DNA of 64,000 bases from an uncultured Pseudoflavonifractor sp. (GTDB lineage Bacteria > Bacillota > Clostridia > Oscillospirales > Oscillospiraceae): the NCBI RefSeq assembly GCF_944387805.1, contig NZ_CALXGI010000001.1:62001-126000 (forward strand), read 5' to 3'. Below the pieces are notes generated by a model. It saw nothing but the letters and a program-made list of their open reading frames with translations. It searched no databases and was not told the origin of the DNA. The translations under genes were made by a program, and so were the position numbers. Below, in pieces: positions 42,197 to 51,117 of the stretch. How positions within the stretch are numbered: position 1 is the stretch's first letter; each line of letters starts with the position of its first letter.

Positions 42197-43531
42197 TCAG
42201 GGCTCCCGCCGCTTGGCATCCAGAGAGAGCAGCGCCGAGACGATAAAGACGTCGCCCTCCTGGCGCATCAGCAGGTTCCCGCCGTAGAGATCGTGGATGA
42301 TGTAGTACATGCTCTTGGTTCCAAAGCCGTGGAGGCTTTTGTCTCCCTTGGAGGTTCTGGGGAGCCCGTTGCGGAACTCGGGCTGGCGCTCATTGTAGTT
42401 CTTGATGACGATGCTGACAAAGCCGCCGTTCTGCCGGCAGACGCTGACCGAGATGCTTCGCTTCTCCTCCGGGCAGCGCTGCTGGCACTCGATGGCGTTG
42501 TCCAGGGCGTTGCCGAAAAAGGAGTAGATATCCGTGGCGCTCATAAAGTCCAGCGCCGCGCCGTCCACCGTGCAGGTCAGCGCAATCTTTTCGCTCTGGC
42601 ACAGCAGACTCTTCTCGGTCAGAATCAAATCCAGATACTTGTTTCCCGTCTTAAAGAAGCTGTCGTAAATTTGGATAAAGTCCAGCGTCTCGCGCAGATA
42701 CGTCCCGTCGGAAGCGCCGCCCTCCTTCCGGCTCAGGGCCAGCAGCTGGTGTTTCATGTCGTGGCACTTCATGTTAATCATGGAGATGGTGCGCTCGGAC
42801 AGGCTGCGCTGCTTCTCCTGCTCCAGCAGCAGCTGGCGCAGGGTGTCTTTTTCATACTGGGTATAGGACCTGTCGTAGACGCCTGCCAGCAGCAGGATAA
42901 TCAGGGCGGTACAGATGCTGAAGAGCAGGCAGTTGTTTGACAGGGTAAACGAGTCCAGGCTGGTGTTCTGCATGTAGGAGTTGAGAACGTTCAGGATCAG
43001 CAGAATTGCGGTGGCGGACACCAGCAGATACATCTTGTTGATGCGCAGCTCCAGTTTGAACTTGCGCACCCAGGACCGAATAAAGGTGAAGCAGAACACA
43101 GCATAGAGCGCCAGCATCAGCGCAAGCGTCAGGCTTTCAAACAGAAGGGACGAGACGGAGAAAAAGCGGTAGAGGAGAAAGTATTTTATGCTGGCGAACA
43201 GGTTTTGCATGCTGTATGCCACAACGCTGATATAGGCCAGCTGCTCCACATCCAGCCTGTGGCAAAAGGCCATGGCAAAGACCGAATAGATAAACCAGAC
43301 CAGGAAGCTCCAGGTATAGTTGCGGACAATAAAAAAGGAACTGTCAAAGCTGTTGTTGAAGAACAGCGGGAGAAGGAGGAAGGGGAGCCACACCAGCACC
43401 CGCAGCCCGAAGAGCCGCCTGCGGGGGAGGTGAACAAAAAACAGCAGCTCTGCCCAGAACAGGCGAAACTGATAGGACTGTATGCTCTCGATTCCCCAGG
43501 CCAGAAGGTTCAGAACGGAGTCTCCGCCCAT
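42197..43531 (-). CDS. AgrC-like sensor histidine kinase of the element
   Basis: The 444-residue protein has six to seven membrane helices in its first 215 residues, then a GHKL kinase with KCHDMKHQ (phosphoacceptor H257), N-box FGNALDNAI and G-box LHGFGTKSM. It has the same layout as the kinase at 22736 and lies beside the same type of regulator and GH3 genes, so the two systems look like paralogues. The first residues are MGGDSVLNLLAWGIES. The regulator gene ends 5 bases upstream. Confidence 0.88.
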   Translation of the reverse strand: MGGDSVLNLLAWGIESIQSYQFRLFWAELLFFVHLPRRRLFGLRVLVWLPFLLLPLFFNNSFDSSFFIVRNYTWSFLVWFIYSVFAMAFCHRLDVEQLAYISVVAYSMQNLFASIKYFLLYRFFSVSSLLFESLTLALMLALYAVFCFTFIRSWVRKFKLELRINKMYLLVSATAILLILNVLNSYMQNTSLDSFTLSNNCLLFSICTALIILLLAGVYDRSYTQYEKDTLRQLLLEQEKQRSLSERTISMINMKCHDMKHQLLALSRKEGGASDGTYLRETLDFIQIYDSFFKTGNKYLDLILTEKSLLCQSEKIALTCTVDGAALDFMSATDIYSFFGNALDNAIECQQRCPEEKRSISVSVCRQNGGFVSIVIKNYNERQPEFRNGLPRTSKGDKSLHGFGTKSMYYIIHDLYGGNLLMRQEGDVFIVSALLSLDAKRREP

Positions 43532-43536
43532 AACGG

Positions 43537-44253
43537 TCAGCCTCCTGTCTCGAAAAAGACGGTCAGCGCGTTGAGAAAGCCCTTCCGCCGCGCCCGGCTG
43601 ATCTTCAGCTGGCTGTCGCCTACCCAGAGGGTATCGCCGTCAATTTTGTTTACATAATGCAGGTTAACCAAAAAGCAGTTATTGCAGCGGACAAAGCGGC
43701 TTCCGGCCAGCGGACCCAGCTTTTCCTCCACGCTTTTTAATGATTCCCATGACTCCAGGTCCCCGTTCACCGTGTGGTACACGACCAGATGCTTGTTGAC
43801 CTCGACGTAGCAGATGCTGTCCGTGTCGATCCGGGAGAGGCCGCTCTGCGTTTTCAGGAGGACGGCGTGGTGCTGCCTGCCCTTGGCGGAGGCAACCGCC
43901 TTGTCAAAGCGCAGCGCAAAGGAACCGTAGGTCACCGGCTTGAGAATATAGTCGCTGGCGCCCACCTCATAGCCGTTTAAGGCGTACTGCGCCATCTGCG
44001 TGACAAAAATAAGGCATACGCTGGGGTCCACGATGCGCAGCCGCTTTGCCGCGCTCAGCCCGCTCATGAGCGGCATATTGATGTCCATAAAAATAATATC
44101 GTAGCGCGGTTCATAGCCTTCGATGAAGGCCAGTCCATCGGAAAAGCGTTCAATGGCAAAGCGCTCGTTTTTCTCCCGGCCATACTGCTCAATGCACTTT
44201 ATAAGCTGCTGCGCTTCGTCCTCCAGATCCTCTACAACGGCGATGCGGATCAT
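43537..44253 (-). CDS. LytTR-family response regulator of the element
   Basis: The 238-residue protein has a receiver with ED (9-10), phosphorylated D57 in IIFMDINMP and LKPVTYGSF, then a LytTR domain with CYVEVNKHLVVYHT and RCNNCFLVNLHYVNKI. It pairs with the kinase downstream and probably activates the GH3 operon through the repeats at 42038-42120. ATG follows GGGAGGTTGAGG. Confidence 0.9.
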   Translation of the reverse strand: MIRIAVVEDLEDEAQQLIKCIEQYGREKNERFAIERFSDGLAFIEGYEPRYDIIFMDINMPLMSGLSAAKRLRIVDPSVCLIFVTQMAQYALNGYEVGASDYILKPVTYGSFALRFDKAVASAKGRQHHAVLLKTQSGLSRIDTDSICYVEVNKHLVVYHTVNGDLESWESLKSVEEKLGPLAGSRFVRCNNCFLVNLHYVNKIDGDTLWVGDSQLKISRARRKGFLNALTVFFETGG

Positions 44254-44295
44254 GGCCCCTCAACCTCCCTGACGCAGAGTAAATAGGTTGAGAAT

Positions 44296-44324
44296 ATTAT
44301 CGCATAGATGCAATAACTTGGCAA
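44296..44324 (-). promoter_or_regulatory. promoter of the element two-component genes
   Basis: On the minus strand TTGCCA (44319-44324) and GATAAT (44296-44301) are 17 bases apart, about 45 bases ahead of the regulator start. Confidence 0.6.
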
Positions 44325-44489
44325 TACTTGATTAAATCCGGCAAAAATATGCACAAAAGACAGATGGCATTGCCCGATCGGCCAATGAAACGAAGCGGTA
44401 TGCAGCTCCGCTGCTCTTTTTGCACGGCCCAATTTCTTGTTTTTGAGGGGACAGATGAAAAAATATCCGGGGAGGATGGGACGGCCGTC

Positions 44490-45947
44490 TCATACGCGCC
44501 AGAAAACTTCCGCCGTCTCTCCGGACAGCCTGATTTCCTGGATAAACTGAGCGGCCACCAGCTTTTTCTGCCCAAATTCCAGGGGGGCGAATTTCAGATG
44601 CTGCATTTTGTGGGACGGACCGGCATGCTGCCTGGCCTGGAGCTCCAGCAGACTCTGCCGCCTGGACTCCAGCTTTTTGACGGTGCGGTTGATATATGAC
44701 ATAGTCAGGTCGCTGCTCTCGGCCAGGGCGGAGATAAGCCGGTCAATTTTCCGGTCGATTTCGGCCAGAGCCGCAGTGTTCTCCCGGGTCTCTGACTGAG
44801 GGGGGCTTTCATCCGGGCACTCCGCCAGCAGCCGCTCCAGCTCCGCCTCCACGGCAGCCTCCAGCGTCCGCAGGTCCACCTGGATGGACGAATGGCACAG
44901 CCCCAGGTTGGAACGGCCGCTGCACACCAGGTAGTACTTGTCTTTGTCCCGGTTGACCTTGACGCTGTACCCGCAGGAGGCGCATTTCAGCAGTCCTGAG
45001 AGCCAGGTGTGCTTCCCACGGCCGGAATTGCCCAGCTGCCGGTTATGCTCCAGCTTATACTGGCACCGGAGCCACAGGCCGGAGGGAATCAGCCCGCGGT
45101 GGGTGGACAGGGAGAAGCGCTGCTCCTTCAGGTCCTGGTACTTGCCTGCGCTCCGGTCCCGTTTTCCCACAATCATACCGCCGTGAAGGCCGTCGAACTC
45201 CTCCAGCCTGTTGGAGAAAATCAGGCCTTTACCCTGATAGTATAGATAGACATCCTCGTCGGCCATGACGTATAATGGACTATGTAAAATGCGGGAGAGG
45301 GACACATTGTCCCAGACCGCCCGCCTGGGGGCGGGGATGCCGTCGCCGTTGAGGGAGCGGGCCACGCTGCCCAGGGAGGCCTCCTCCCGGGCGTAGGACT
45401 GGAAGATGCGCTCCACAATGGCGGCGTGCGCATTGGGAAGGAGGCTGGGAGCCGGTTTTCCGTCCGGCCCGGGCAGCTTCCCGATGGAGAAGCCGTAGGG
45501 AGCCGGGCCGCCGGGCCAGGAGCCCAGCCTGGCCCGCTGGTAGTAGTTGTCCCGCACCCGCTCTGCGGTGGTCTCCCGCTCCAACTGGGCAAAGACCATG
45601 ATGATGTTGAGCATGGCCCGGCCCATGGGCGTGGAGGTGTCAAAGGTCTCGTTGATGGAGACAAACTCCACGCTGTGCTCTCTCAGAACCTCCCACAGCC
45701 GCCCAAAGTCGGCGATGGAGCGGGAGAAGCGGTCCAGCCGGTAGACGATAATTTTCTGGATCAGACCGCGCTCCACATCCCCCATCATCTGCTGAAAGGC
45801 CGGACGGTTGGTATTCTTGCCGGAGTAGCCTTTGTCCTGATAGATTTGAAATTCCGCGCCGGCCTTTTGCCTGCACAGGTTGATTTGTCCCTGTATGGAG
45901 AGGCTGTCTGCCTTGTCCACGGACTGCCGGGCGTAGATGGCGTCCAG
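44490..45947 (-). CDS. large serine recombinase (site-specific integrase)
   Basis: With a start at the CTG of 45945-45947 the protein has 485 residues and begins MDAIYARQSVDKADSLS, placing the catalytic Ser at residue 9. The next in-frame ATG (45918-45920) would delete the catalytic Ser. The CTG has AAAGGAGG eight bases ahead and no ATG, GTG or TTG lies in frame upstream, so it looks like a genuine rare start. Domains are resolvase (about 1-150, with VYRLDRFSRS and QLERETTAERVRDN), recombinase domain, a zinc ribbon (CASCGYSVKVNRDKDKYYLVC to C), and a C-terminal coiled-coil. It is the obvious candidate to act on the junctions at 37711-37744 and 52630-52661. Confidence 0.85.
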   Translation of the reverse strand: MDAIYARQSVDKADSLSIQGQINLCRQKAGAEFQIYQDKGYSGKNTNRPAFQQMMGDVERGLIQKIIVYRLDRFSRSIADFGRLWEVLREHSVEFVSINETFDTSTPMGRAMLNIIMVFAQLERETTAERVRDNYYQRARLGSWPGGPAPYGFSIGKLPGPDGKPAPSLLPNAHAAIVERIFQSYAREEASLGSVARSLNGDGIPAPRRAVWDNVSLSRILHSPLYVMADEDVYLYYQGKGLIFSNRLEEFDGLHGGMIVGKRDRSAGKYQDLKEQRFSLSTHRGLIPSGLWLRCQYKLEHNRQLGNSGRGKHTWLSGLLKCASCGYSVKVNRDKDKYYLVCSGRSNLGLCHSSIQVDLRTLEAAVEAELERLLAECPDESPPQSETRENTAALAEIDRKIDRLISALAESSDLTMSYINRTVKKLESRRQSLLELQARQHAGPSHKMQHLKFAPLEFGQKKLVAAQFIQEIRLSGETAEVFWRV

Positions 45948-46415
45948 AGGAGATGCCTCCTTTCTCCTTGCCCACGGCCTGCACTGCGGGGAGGACTAGG
46001 TGCGCAATGTCCTATGAAGAGCCGCCATACAGGCGCGATAAAGTGCGGCCAGAACTGCGGCGCGCTGTGTGCCGCTGTTCTGAACCGGATGCCGGTGCAG
46101 GATATTCATGGCGCTTACCTCTCTTTCATCGGGTATTCTGGGAGCATTCTATGTAAGGCCCCGGGAATATATGCCGCCAGGACGTGACACCCTTCAACGA
46201 CATGCGGCGGAATTCCAAATGGCGCCGCGCCCTGCCCGGCTCATGTTCCTGCGGCGGCAACAACGCCGCGTAAGAAGAAAATTCGGACGGCGGAGGGAGC
46301 GCCGGAGACAGCTGGCTATATTGCGAAAAATACATGCGATAAATTGTACAATTCGGAGGATAAAAAACAGGCTAAAAAAGGACACATGACCTTTCTGATT
46401 GTGAGATATAGCGGA
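45948..46415. other. intergenic region between the recombinase and the Crp-like gene
   Basis: About 470 bases of mixed composition with short open frames but no ribosome binding site plus protein-like sequence. I see no repeats, RNA gene or recognisable remnant. Promoters for both divergent genes must lie here. Confidence 0.4.
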
Positions 46416-46421
46416 TATAAT
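46416..46421 (+). promoter_or_regulatory. -10 element of the Crp-like gene
   Basis: TATAAT at 46416-46421 lies 66 bases ahead of the start. TTGTGA at 46399-46404 is too close to serve as a -35 but resembles a half-site for Crp/Fnr-type proteins, so autoregulation is possible. Confidence 0.4.
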
Positions 46422-46487
46422 GAAACCGTAAGGAGCGGTATCTGTGCCATTTGCTGATTCTGGAAGCTGCGCATTCTGAGGAGATGG

Positions 46488-47195
46488 ATGTATTTGGAAA
46501 TCTTTAAAGAGCTGCCCCAGGAAAAGCGGGCGCGCATGGAGCTTCTCTTTCGCAACTGTACCGAAGAGGTCCGGTATTACATGTCCCTGGTGGAGATCCC
46601 GGCCAATCAGACCTTTATCAAGGCGGGGACGGAGTGCACCCATATTTTCATGATTCTGTCGGGAAAGGTGACGGGGGTGGAGTGGCCCGCCCACGACCGG
46701 TGCTATCCGTTCAAGGACTTTGGGCCGGGCGATTTTTTCGGAGAAATTGAGTGCTTTGCCGGTCTGCCCTGCTACCGCATCAGCATCCTCTCGGCCACGA
46801 GGTGCCGGGTGCTCACCATCCCGGCGGTGTGCTACATGGAGTGGATGCGCATGGATGTGGACGCGCTGTTTATGCGCACCCAGGAAAACATGCACCGGCT
46901 GATTACCCAGACGGCGGAGGCCAGGAAGTACCTCTTTATGGAGGGAAAGGACCGGCTGATGGTCCACCTTATCCGGCTGTTTGAACAGCGGCAGCCCCAG
47001 CCTGACTGCCTGGAGCTGAAAAAGACCAGACAGCAGCTGGCGGAGGAGATAGGCTTTTCCGTGAAAACCCTCAACCGGAGCATCAAGCATCTGGAGGAAA
47101 TGGGGCTGATCCAGGTGCGGAAAGGGAAGGTTGTCATCCCCCGGGAGGGATTCTGTCAGATGAAAGTCCATGTGGAGCACCATGTCAACGGCTGA
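46488..47195 (+). CDS. Crp/Fnr-family transcriptional regulator
   Basis: The 235-residue protein has an N-terminal cyclic-nucleotide-binding type beta-roll (about 25-140, with FIKAGTECTHIFMILSGKV and FGPGDFFGEIECFAGLP) and a C-terminal Crp helix-turn-helix (TRQQLAEEIGFSVKTLNRSIKHLEEMGLI, about 180-215). There is no N-terminal Fe-S cysteine cluster of the FNR kind. It is 49 bases ahead of the xdh genes and is likely their specific regulator; its ligand is unknown. Confidence 0.88.
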   Translation: MYLEIFKELPQEKRARMELLFRNCTEEVRYYMSLVEIPANQTFIKAGTECTHIFMILSGKVTGVEWPAHDRCYPFKDFGPGDFFGEIECFAGLPCYRISILSATRCRVLTIPAVCYMEWMRMDVDALFMRTQENMHRLITQTAEARKYLFMEGKDRLMVHLIRLFEQRQPQPDCLELKKTRQQLAEEIGFSVKTLNRSIKHLEEMGLIQVRKGKVVIPREGFCQMKVHVEHHVNG

Positions 47196-47244
47196 GGGGC
47201 GTCCCGGTCCCTCTTCAGCCATCAGGAAACAGGAGGAGAGCACC

Positions 47245-49530
47245 ATGTATGTAGGGAAGAATGTGACACGGGTAGACGCCTATGACAAGGTGACCGGACG
47301 CACAAAATATACCGACGATCTGTGCGACAGGGGCGCCTATGTGGCCCAGGTTCTGCATGCAACCATTCCCAGCGGGCGGGTGGTGTCCATGGACGTGTCG
47401 GCCGCTGAGGCCATTCCCGGCGTGATCCGGGTATTTACCTGCTTTGACCTGAAGGAGAAGCACTATTTTCCCACCGCGGGCCATCCCTGGTCCACCGATG
47501 TAAGCCACCAGGACGTGGCCGACCGGCTGGTCCTCACCGAGCGGGTGCGCTTCTACGGCGATGACATCGCCGCCGTGGTGGCGGAGGACGAGGTGGCCGC
47601 CGCCCAGGCCCTGCGGGCCATCAAAGTGGAGTACGAGGAGTACCCCTTTGTGCTGGATGTCCAGGAGGCCATGAAGGACGGGGCGCCTCAGCTCCATGAG
47701 GAATACCCCAACAACATTCTCAAGCACACATCCATCCGCAAGGGCAACTATGAGGAGGCCATCAAGGAGCCCGGCCTCATCAAGGTGGAGGGCTGGTATG
47801 ACACCCCCACCGTCCAGCACTGCCACATCGAGAACTTCATCTGTACCGCCGAGATGACGGGGGACCGGATCAAGATCGTCAGCTCCACCCAGATTCCCCA
47901 CATCGTCCGCCGGGTGGTGGGTCAGGCCCTGGGCCTGCCCTGGGGCAAGATACAGGTCATCAAGCCCTATATAGGCGGCGGCTTCGGCAACAAGCAGGAC
48001 GTGCTCTACGAGCCCCTGTGCGCCTGGCTGTGCATGCAGCTGGGGGGACATCTGATCAAGATCGACATCCCCCGGGAGGACACCTTTGTCTCCAACCGGG
48101 TGCGCCACGCCATCCGCAGCCACATCATCTCCTGGGTGCGGCCCGACGGCACCTACGCCGCCCGCAAGCTGGAGGCCTTCTCCGACCAGGGCGCCTACGC
48201 CTCCCACGGCCACAGCATCGCCGCCAAGGGCATGGGCTGCTTCCCCCAGCTCTACCCCTGCGACAACGTGGAGGCCGACGCCTACACCGTGTTCACCAAC
48301 AAGCCGGTGGCGGGCGCCATGCGGGGCTACGGCATCCCCCAGGCCATGTGGGCGGTGGAGTGCCACACCGAGGACGTGTGCGCCAGGCTGGGGCTGGACC
48401 CCATTGAGTTCCGCCGGAAGAACCTGATGCCCGTGGGCTTCACGGACCCCTTCTCCAAGAACGAGCTCTACTCCGACACCTTCAACCAGTGCATGGACAA
48501 GGGCATGGAGGTCACGGACTACCTGCGGAAGTACAAGGAGTACCAGAACCAGACCGGCGACGTGCGCCGGGGCATCGGCATGGCCGTGTTCTGGTACAAT
48601 ACCGCCGTGTGGCCCATCTCTCTGGAGACTTCCTCCTGCCGCATGGTGCTCAACCAGGACGGCTCCCTCCAGGTCCAGCTGGGCGAGACGGAGATCGGCC
48701 AGGGCGCCGACACCGCCTATACCCAGATGACGGCGGACATTGTGGGCGTGCCTCTGGACGCGGTTCACGTGGTCTCCTGCCAGGATACCGACGTGACCCC
48801 CTTCGGCACCGGCGCCTATGCCTCCCGCCAGACCTACACGGCGGGCTTCTCCATCCGGCAGACCGGCGCCCTGCTGAAGGAGCGCATTCTGAAGTACGCC
48901 CACCAGCTGACCCGGATGCCCCCCTACAACCTGGACATCGTGGAGGGCAACATTGTCCGCATCACCGACGGGCGGGTGCTGATGACCCTGGGCGAGCTGG
49001 CCACCGAGGCCCTGTACAGCCTGACAGACAGCCAGCACATCACGGCTGAGAGCACCGCCCAGATTAAGTCCAACGCCTACTCCTTCGGCTGCACCTTCGC
49101 CGAGGTGGAGGTGGATATCCCCCTGTGCAAGGTCAAGCTCCTGGACATTGTCAACGTCCACGACGCGGGCACCATCATCAACCCGGCCCTGGCCGAGGCC
49201 CAGGTCCACGGCGGCATGAGCATGGGCATCGGCTATGGCCTGTCGGAAAAGCTGATGTTTGACCCCAGGACCGGCCGGGCGCTGAACAACAACCTGCTGG
49301 ACTACAAGCTCTCCACCTTTATGGATCACCCCCGCCTGAGGGCCTATTTCGTGGAGAACCCGGAGCCTACCAGCGCCTTCGGCACCAAGGCCCTGGGCGA
49401 GCCGCCCACCTGCTCGGTGGCCCCCGCCATCCGCAACGCCATCTACCACGCCACCGGCGTGGCAGTGGATGAGGCGCCGGTCAACCCCCATATCCTGTTC
49501 CGCAGATTCCGTGAAGAAGGTCTGATCTAA
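47245..49530 (+). CDS. xdhA: xanthine dehydrogenase family, molybdenum-binding subunit
   Basis: The 761-residue subunit binds molybdopterin and hydroxylates purines or other heterocycles. Visible are the N-terminal aldehyde-oxidase a/b hammerhead domain (VGKNVTRVDAYDKVTGRTKYTDD), the molybdopterin motif IGGGFGNKQD at 243-252, AMRGYG, GTGAYASRQTYTAG, and the catalytic Glu719 in TKALGEPPTCSVAPAI. ATG at 47245 follows AGGAGGAG. The order molybdenum subunit, FAD subunit, Fe-S subunit matches E. coli xdhABC. The purine permease downstream supports xanthine or hypoxanthine as substrate, though the family also contains nicotinate and other hydroxylases. Confidence 0.9.
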   Translation: MYVGKNVTRVDAYDKVTGRTKYTDDLCDRGAYVAQVLHATIPSGRVVSMDVSAAEAIPGVIRVFTCFDLKEKHYFPTAGHPWSTDVSHQDVADRLVLTERVRFYGDDIAAVVAEDEVAAAQALRAIKVEYEEYPFVLDVQEAMKDGAPQLHEEYPNNILKHTSIRKGNYEEAIKEPGLIKVEGWYDTPTVQHCHIENFICTAEMTGDRIKIVSSTQIPHIVRRVVGQALGLPWGKIQVIKPYIGGGFGNKQDVLYEPLCAWLCMQLGGHLIKIDIPREDTFVSNRVRHAIRSHIISWVRPDGTYAARKLEAFSDQGAYASHGHSIAAKGMGCFPQLYPCDNVEADAYTVFTNKPVAGAMRGYGIPQAMWAVECHTEDVCARLGLDPIEFRRKNLMPVGFTDPFSKNELYSDTFNQCMDKGMEVTDYLRKYKEYQNQTGDVRRGIGMAVFWYNTAVWPISLETSSCRMVLNQDGSLQVQLGETEIGQGADTAYTQMTADIVGVPLDAVHVVSCQDTDVTPFGTGAYASRQTYTAGFSIRQTGALLKERILKYAHQLTRMPPYNLDIVEGNIVRITDGRVLMTLGELATEALYSLTDSQHITAESTAQIKSNAYSFGCTFAEVEVDIPLCKVKLLDIVNVHDAGTIINPALAEAQVHGGMSMGIGYGLSEKLMFDPRTGRALNNNLLDYKLSTFMDHPRLRAYFVENPEPTSAFGTKALGEPPTCSVAPAIRNAIYHATGVAVDEAPVNPHILFRRFREEGLI

Positions 49531-49544
49531 GGAGGCGGCAGTCT

Positions 49545-50432
49545 ATGTATGATATCAAAGCGCTCTATGAGGCTGAGAGCGTACCCCACGCGGTACAGCT
49601 TCTGGTGGAGCACCCCGAGGCCCAGATCATTGCCGGCGGCAGCGACGTGCTGGTTCAGATCCGGGAGGGAAAGCGGGCCGGCAAGGAGCTGGTGAGCATC
49701 TATGGGCTGGACGAGCTGCGGGGCGTGTCCTGCGAGGAGGACGGCGCCCTCCGGATCGGGTCCCTCACCAGCTTCTCCCACATCGCCCGGGCCCCCCTGA
49801 TCCAGGAGCACATCAAGGTGCTGGGCGAGGCAGTGGACATGGTGGGCGGGCCTCAGATCCGCAACATCGGCACCATCGGCGGCAACACCTGCAACGGCGT
49901 CACCTCTGCCGACTCCGCCTCCACCCTCTTCGCCTGGGACGCCATCGTGGAGATCACTGGCCCCGAGGGGGTGCGGCGCATGCCCATCCAGGCGTTCTAC
50001 ATCAAGGCCGGCCAGGTAAACCTGCGCCCCGGCGAGCTGCAGACCGCCATCATCATCCCCAAGGCCGCCTATGAGGGGTACAAGGGGCACTACATCAAGT
50101 ACGCCATGCGCAACGCCATGGACATCGCCACCATCGGCTGCTCGGTCAATGTCAAGCTGTCGGCGGACAAGCAGACTATGGAGGATGTGCGCATCGCCTA
50201 CGGTGTGGCGGGCCCCATCCCCATGCGGGCCGTCCACGCCGAGGAGCGGGCCAAGGGCCGGCCGGTTGCCGGGGAGGAAGTCAGGGCCGCAGCCCGGGCT
50301 GTGCTGGAGGACATCCACCCCAGAGACAGCTGGCGCGCCGCCAAGGATTTCCGGGAACACATCGCCGTGGTGCTGGCCGAGCGGGGACTCAGGGAGGCAA
50401 TCCGTCTTTCGGGAGGTGAAATCCATGCCTAA
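49545..50432 (+). CDS. xdhB: xanthine dehydrogenase family, FAD-binding subunit
   Basis: The 295-residue subunit matches the CoxM/XdhB family: IIAGGSDVLVQIREGK for FAD, GPQIRNIGTIGGNTCNGVTSADSASTLFAWDA, and a C-terminal CO-dehydrogenase flavoprotein domain with RNAMDIATIGCSVNVKL. It passes electrons from the Fe-S subunit to the final acceptor. It starts 14 bases after xdhA with GGAGGC in front and overlaps xdhC by eight bases. Confidence 0.9.
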   Translation: MYDIKALYEAESVPHAVQLLVEHPEAQIIAGGSDVLVQIREGKRAGKELVSIYGLDELRGVSCEEDGALRIGSLTSFSHIARAPLIQEHIKVLGEAVDMVGGPQIRNIGTIGGNTCNGVTSADSASTLFAWDAIVEITGPEGVRRMPIQAFYIKAGQVNLRPGELQTAIIIPKAAYEGYKGHYIKYAMRNAMDIATIGCSVNVKLSADKQTMEDVRIAYGVAGPIPMRAVHAEERAKGRPVAGEEVRAAARAVLEDIHPRDSWRAAKDFREHIAVVLAERGLREAIRLSGGEIHA

Positions 50433-50931
50433 TCAGTATAAGCTGGTATCCTGCACCATCAACGGCAAAAAGGTCGAGAAGATGGTGGATGTGCGCGCCT
50501 CTCTCACCGACATGCTTCGAAACGATTTCCGCCTGACCAGCGTGAAGAAGGGGTGCGAAGTGGGCGAGTGCGGCGCCTGCAATGTGCTCATCAACGGCGA
50601 GACCTTCAACTCCTGCATCTATCTGGCTGTCTGGGCCGACGGCAAGGAGATTGTGACCCTGGAGGGCCTGGCCGGCCCCAACGGCGAGCTCTCCGACATC
50701 CAGCAGGCCTTTATCGACGAGGCCGCAGTGCAGTGCGGCTTCTGCACCCCCGGCTTTGTGATGAGCGCTGCGGAGCTGCTGGCCGCCGGCCGGGAGTTCT
50801 CCGACGATGAAATCCGCAAAATGCTGTCCGGGCACCTGTGCCGCTGCACCGGCTATGAGAATATCTTCCGGGCCGTGAAGAAGACCATGCTGCGCCGGCT
50901 TGGAAAGAATGCCGAGGCGGACGCGGTATAA
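50425..50931 (+). CDS. xdhC: xanthine dehydrogenase family, [2Fe-2S] subunit
   Basis: The 168-residue subunit carries two [2Fe-2S] clusters: plant-ferredoxin type with C44, C49, C52 and C64, and the helical C104-GF-C107 and C139-R-C141 cluster near the molybdenum site. ATG lies within the last codons of xdhB (ATGCCTAA overlap) after GGGAGGTG. Length and motifs are standard for the family (CoxS/XdhC as in E. coli xdhABC). Confidence 0.92.
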   Translation: MPNQYKLVSCTINGKKVEKMVDVRASLTDMLRNDFRLTSVKKGCEVGECGACNVLINGETFNSCIYLAVWADGKEIVTLEGLAGPNGELSDIQQAFIDEAAVQCGFCTPGFVMSAAELLAAGREFSDDEIRKMLSGHLCRCTGYENIFRAVKKTMLRRLGKNAEADAV

Positions 50932-50980
50932 CCGCCCCGGAAAAAGCGCCTGAATCCATATCCGACCCCAAATGTCACGC

Positions 50981-51044
50981 CCTCCGGCTGCGTCAGTGTC
51001 CGATCCAAACTGTGAGAGAGCTGCGGCCAGCCGGAGGCATTTTT
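50981..51044 (+). terminator. hairpin with T-run between xdhC and the permease gene
   Basis: CCTCCGGCTG (50981-50990) pairs with CAGCCGGAGG (51028-51037) and is followed by CATTTTT. The 37-base loop is long, so it may be a conditional structure rather than a simple terminator. Confidence 0.6.
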
Positions 51045-51117
51045 CCAGCTTATAGCTAAAAAATAGTTATGTGCAATGAAAAATAAAATTTATTCGTCAG
51101 ACGATGAGAGGTGCGAA

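Noticed and set aside
45640..45984. An alternative frame overlapping the start of the serine recombinase that has an ATG
   Set aside because: Its translation has no resolvase features, whereas the CTG-started frame reads straight into the catalytic IYARQS motif.
46108..46389. A small Arg-rich frame between the recombinase and the Crp-like gene
   Set aside because: It has no ribosome binding site and its composition reflects out-of-frame GC-rich sequence.
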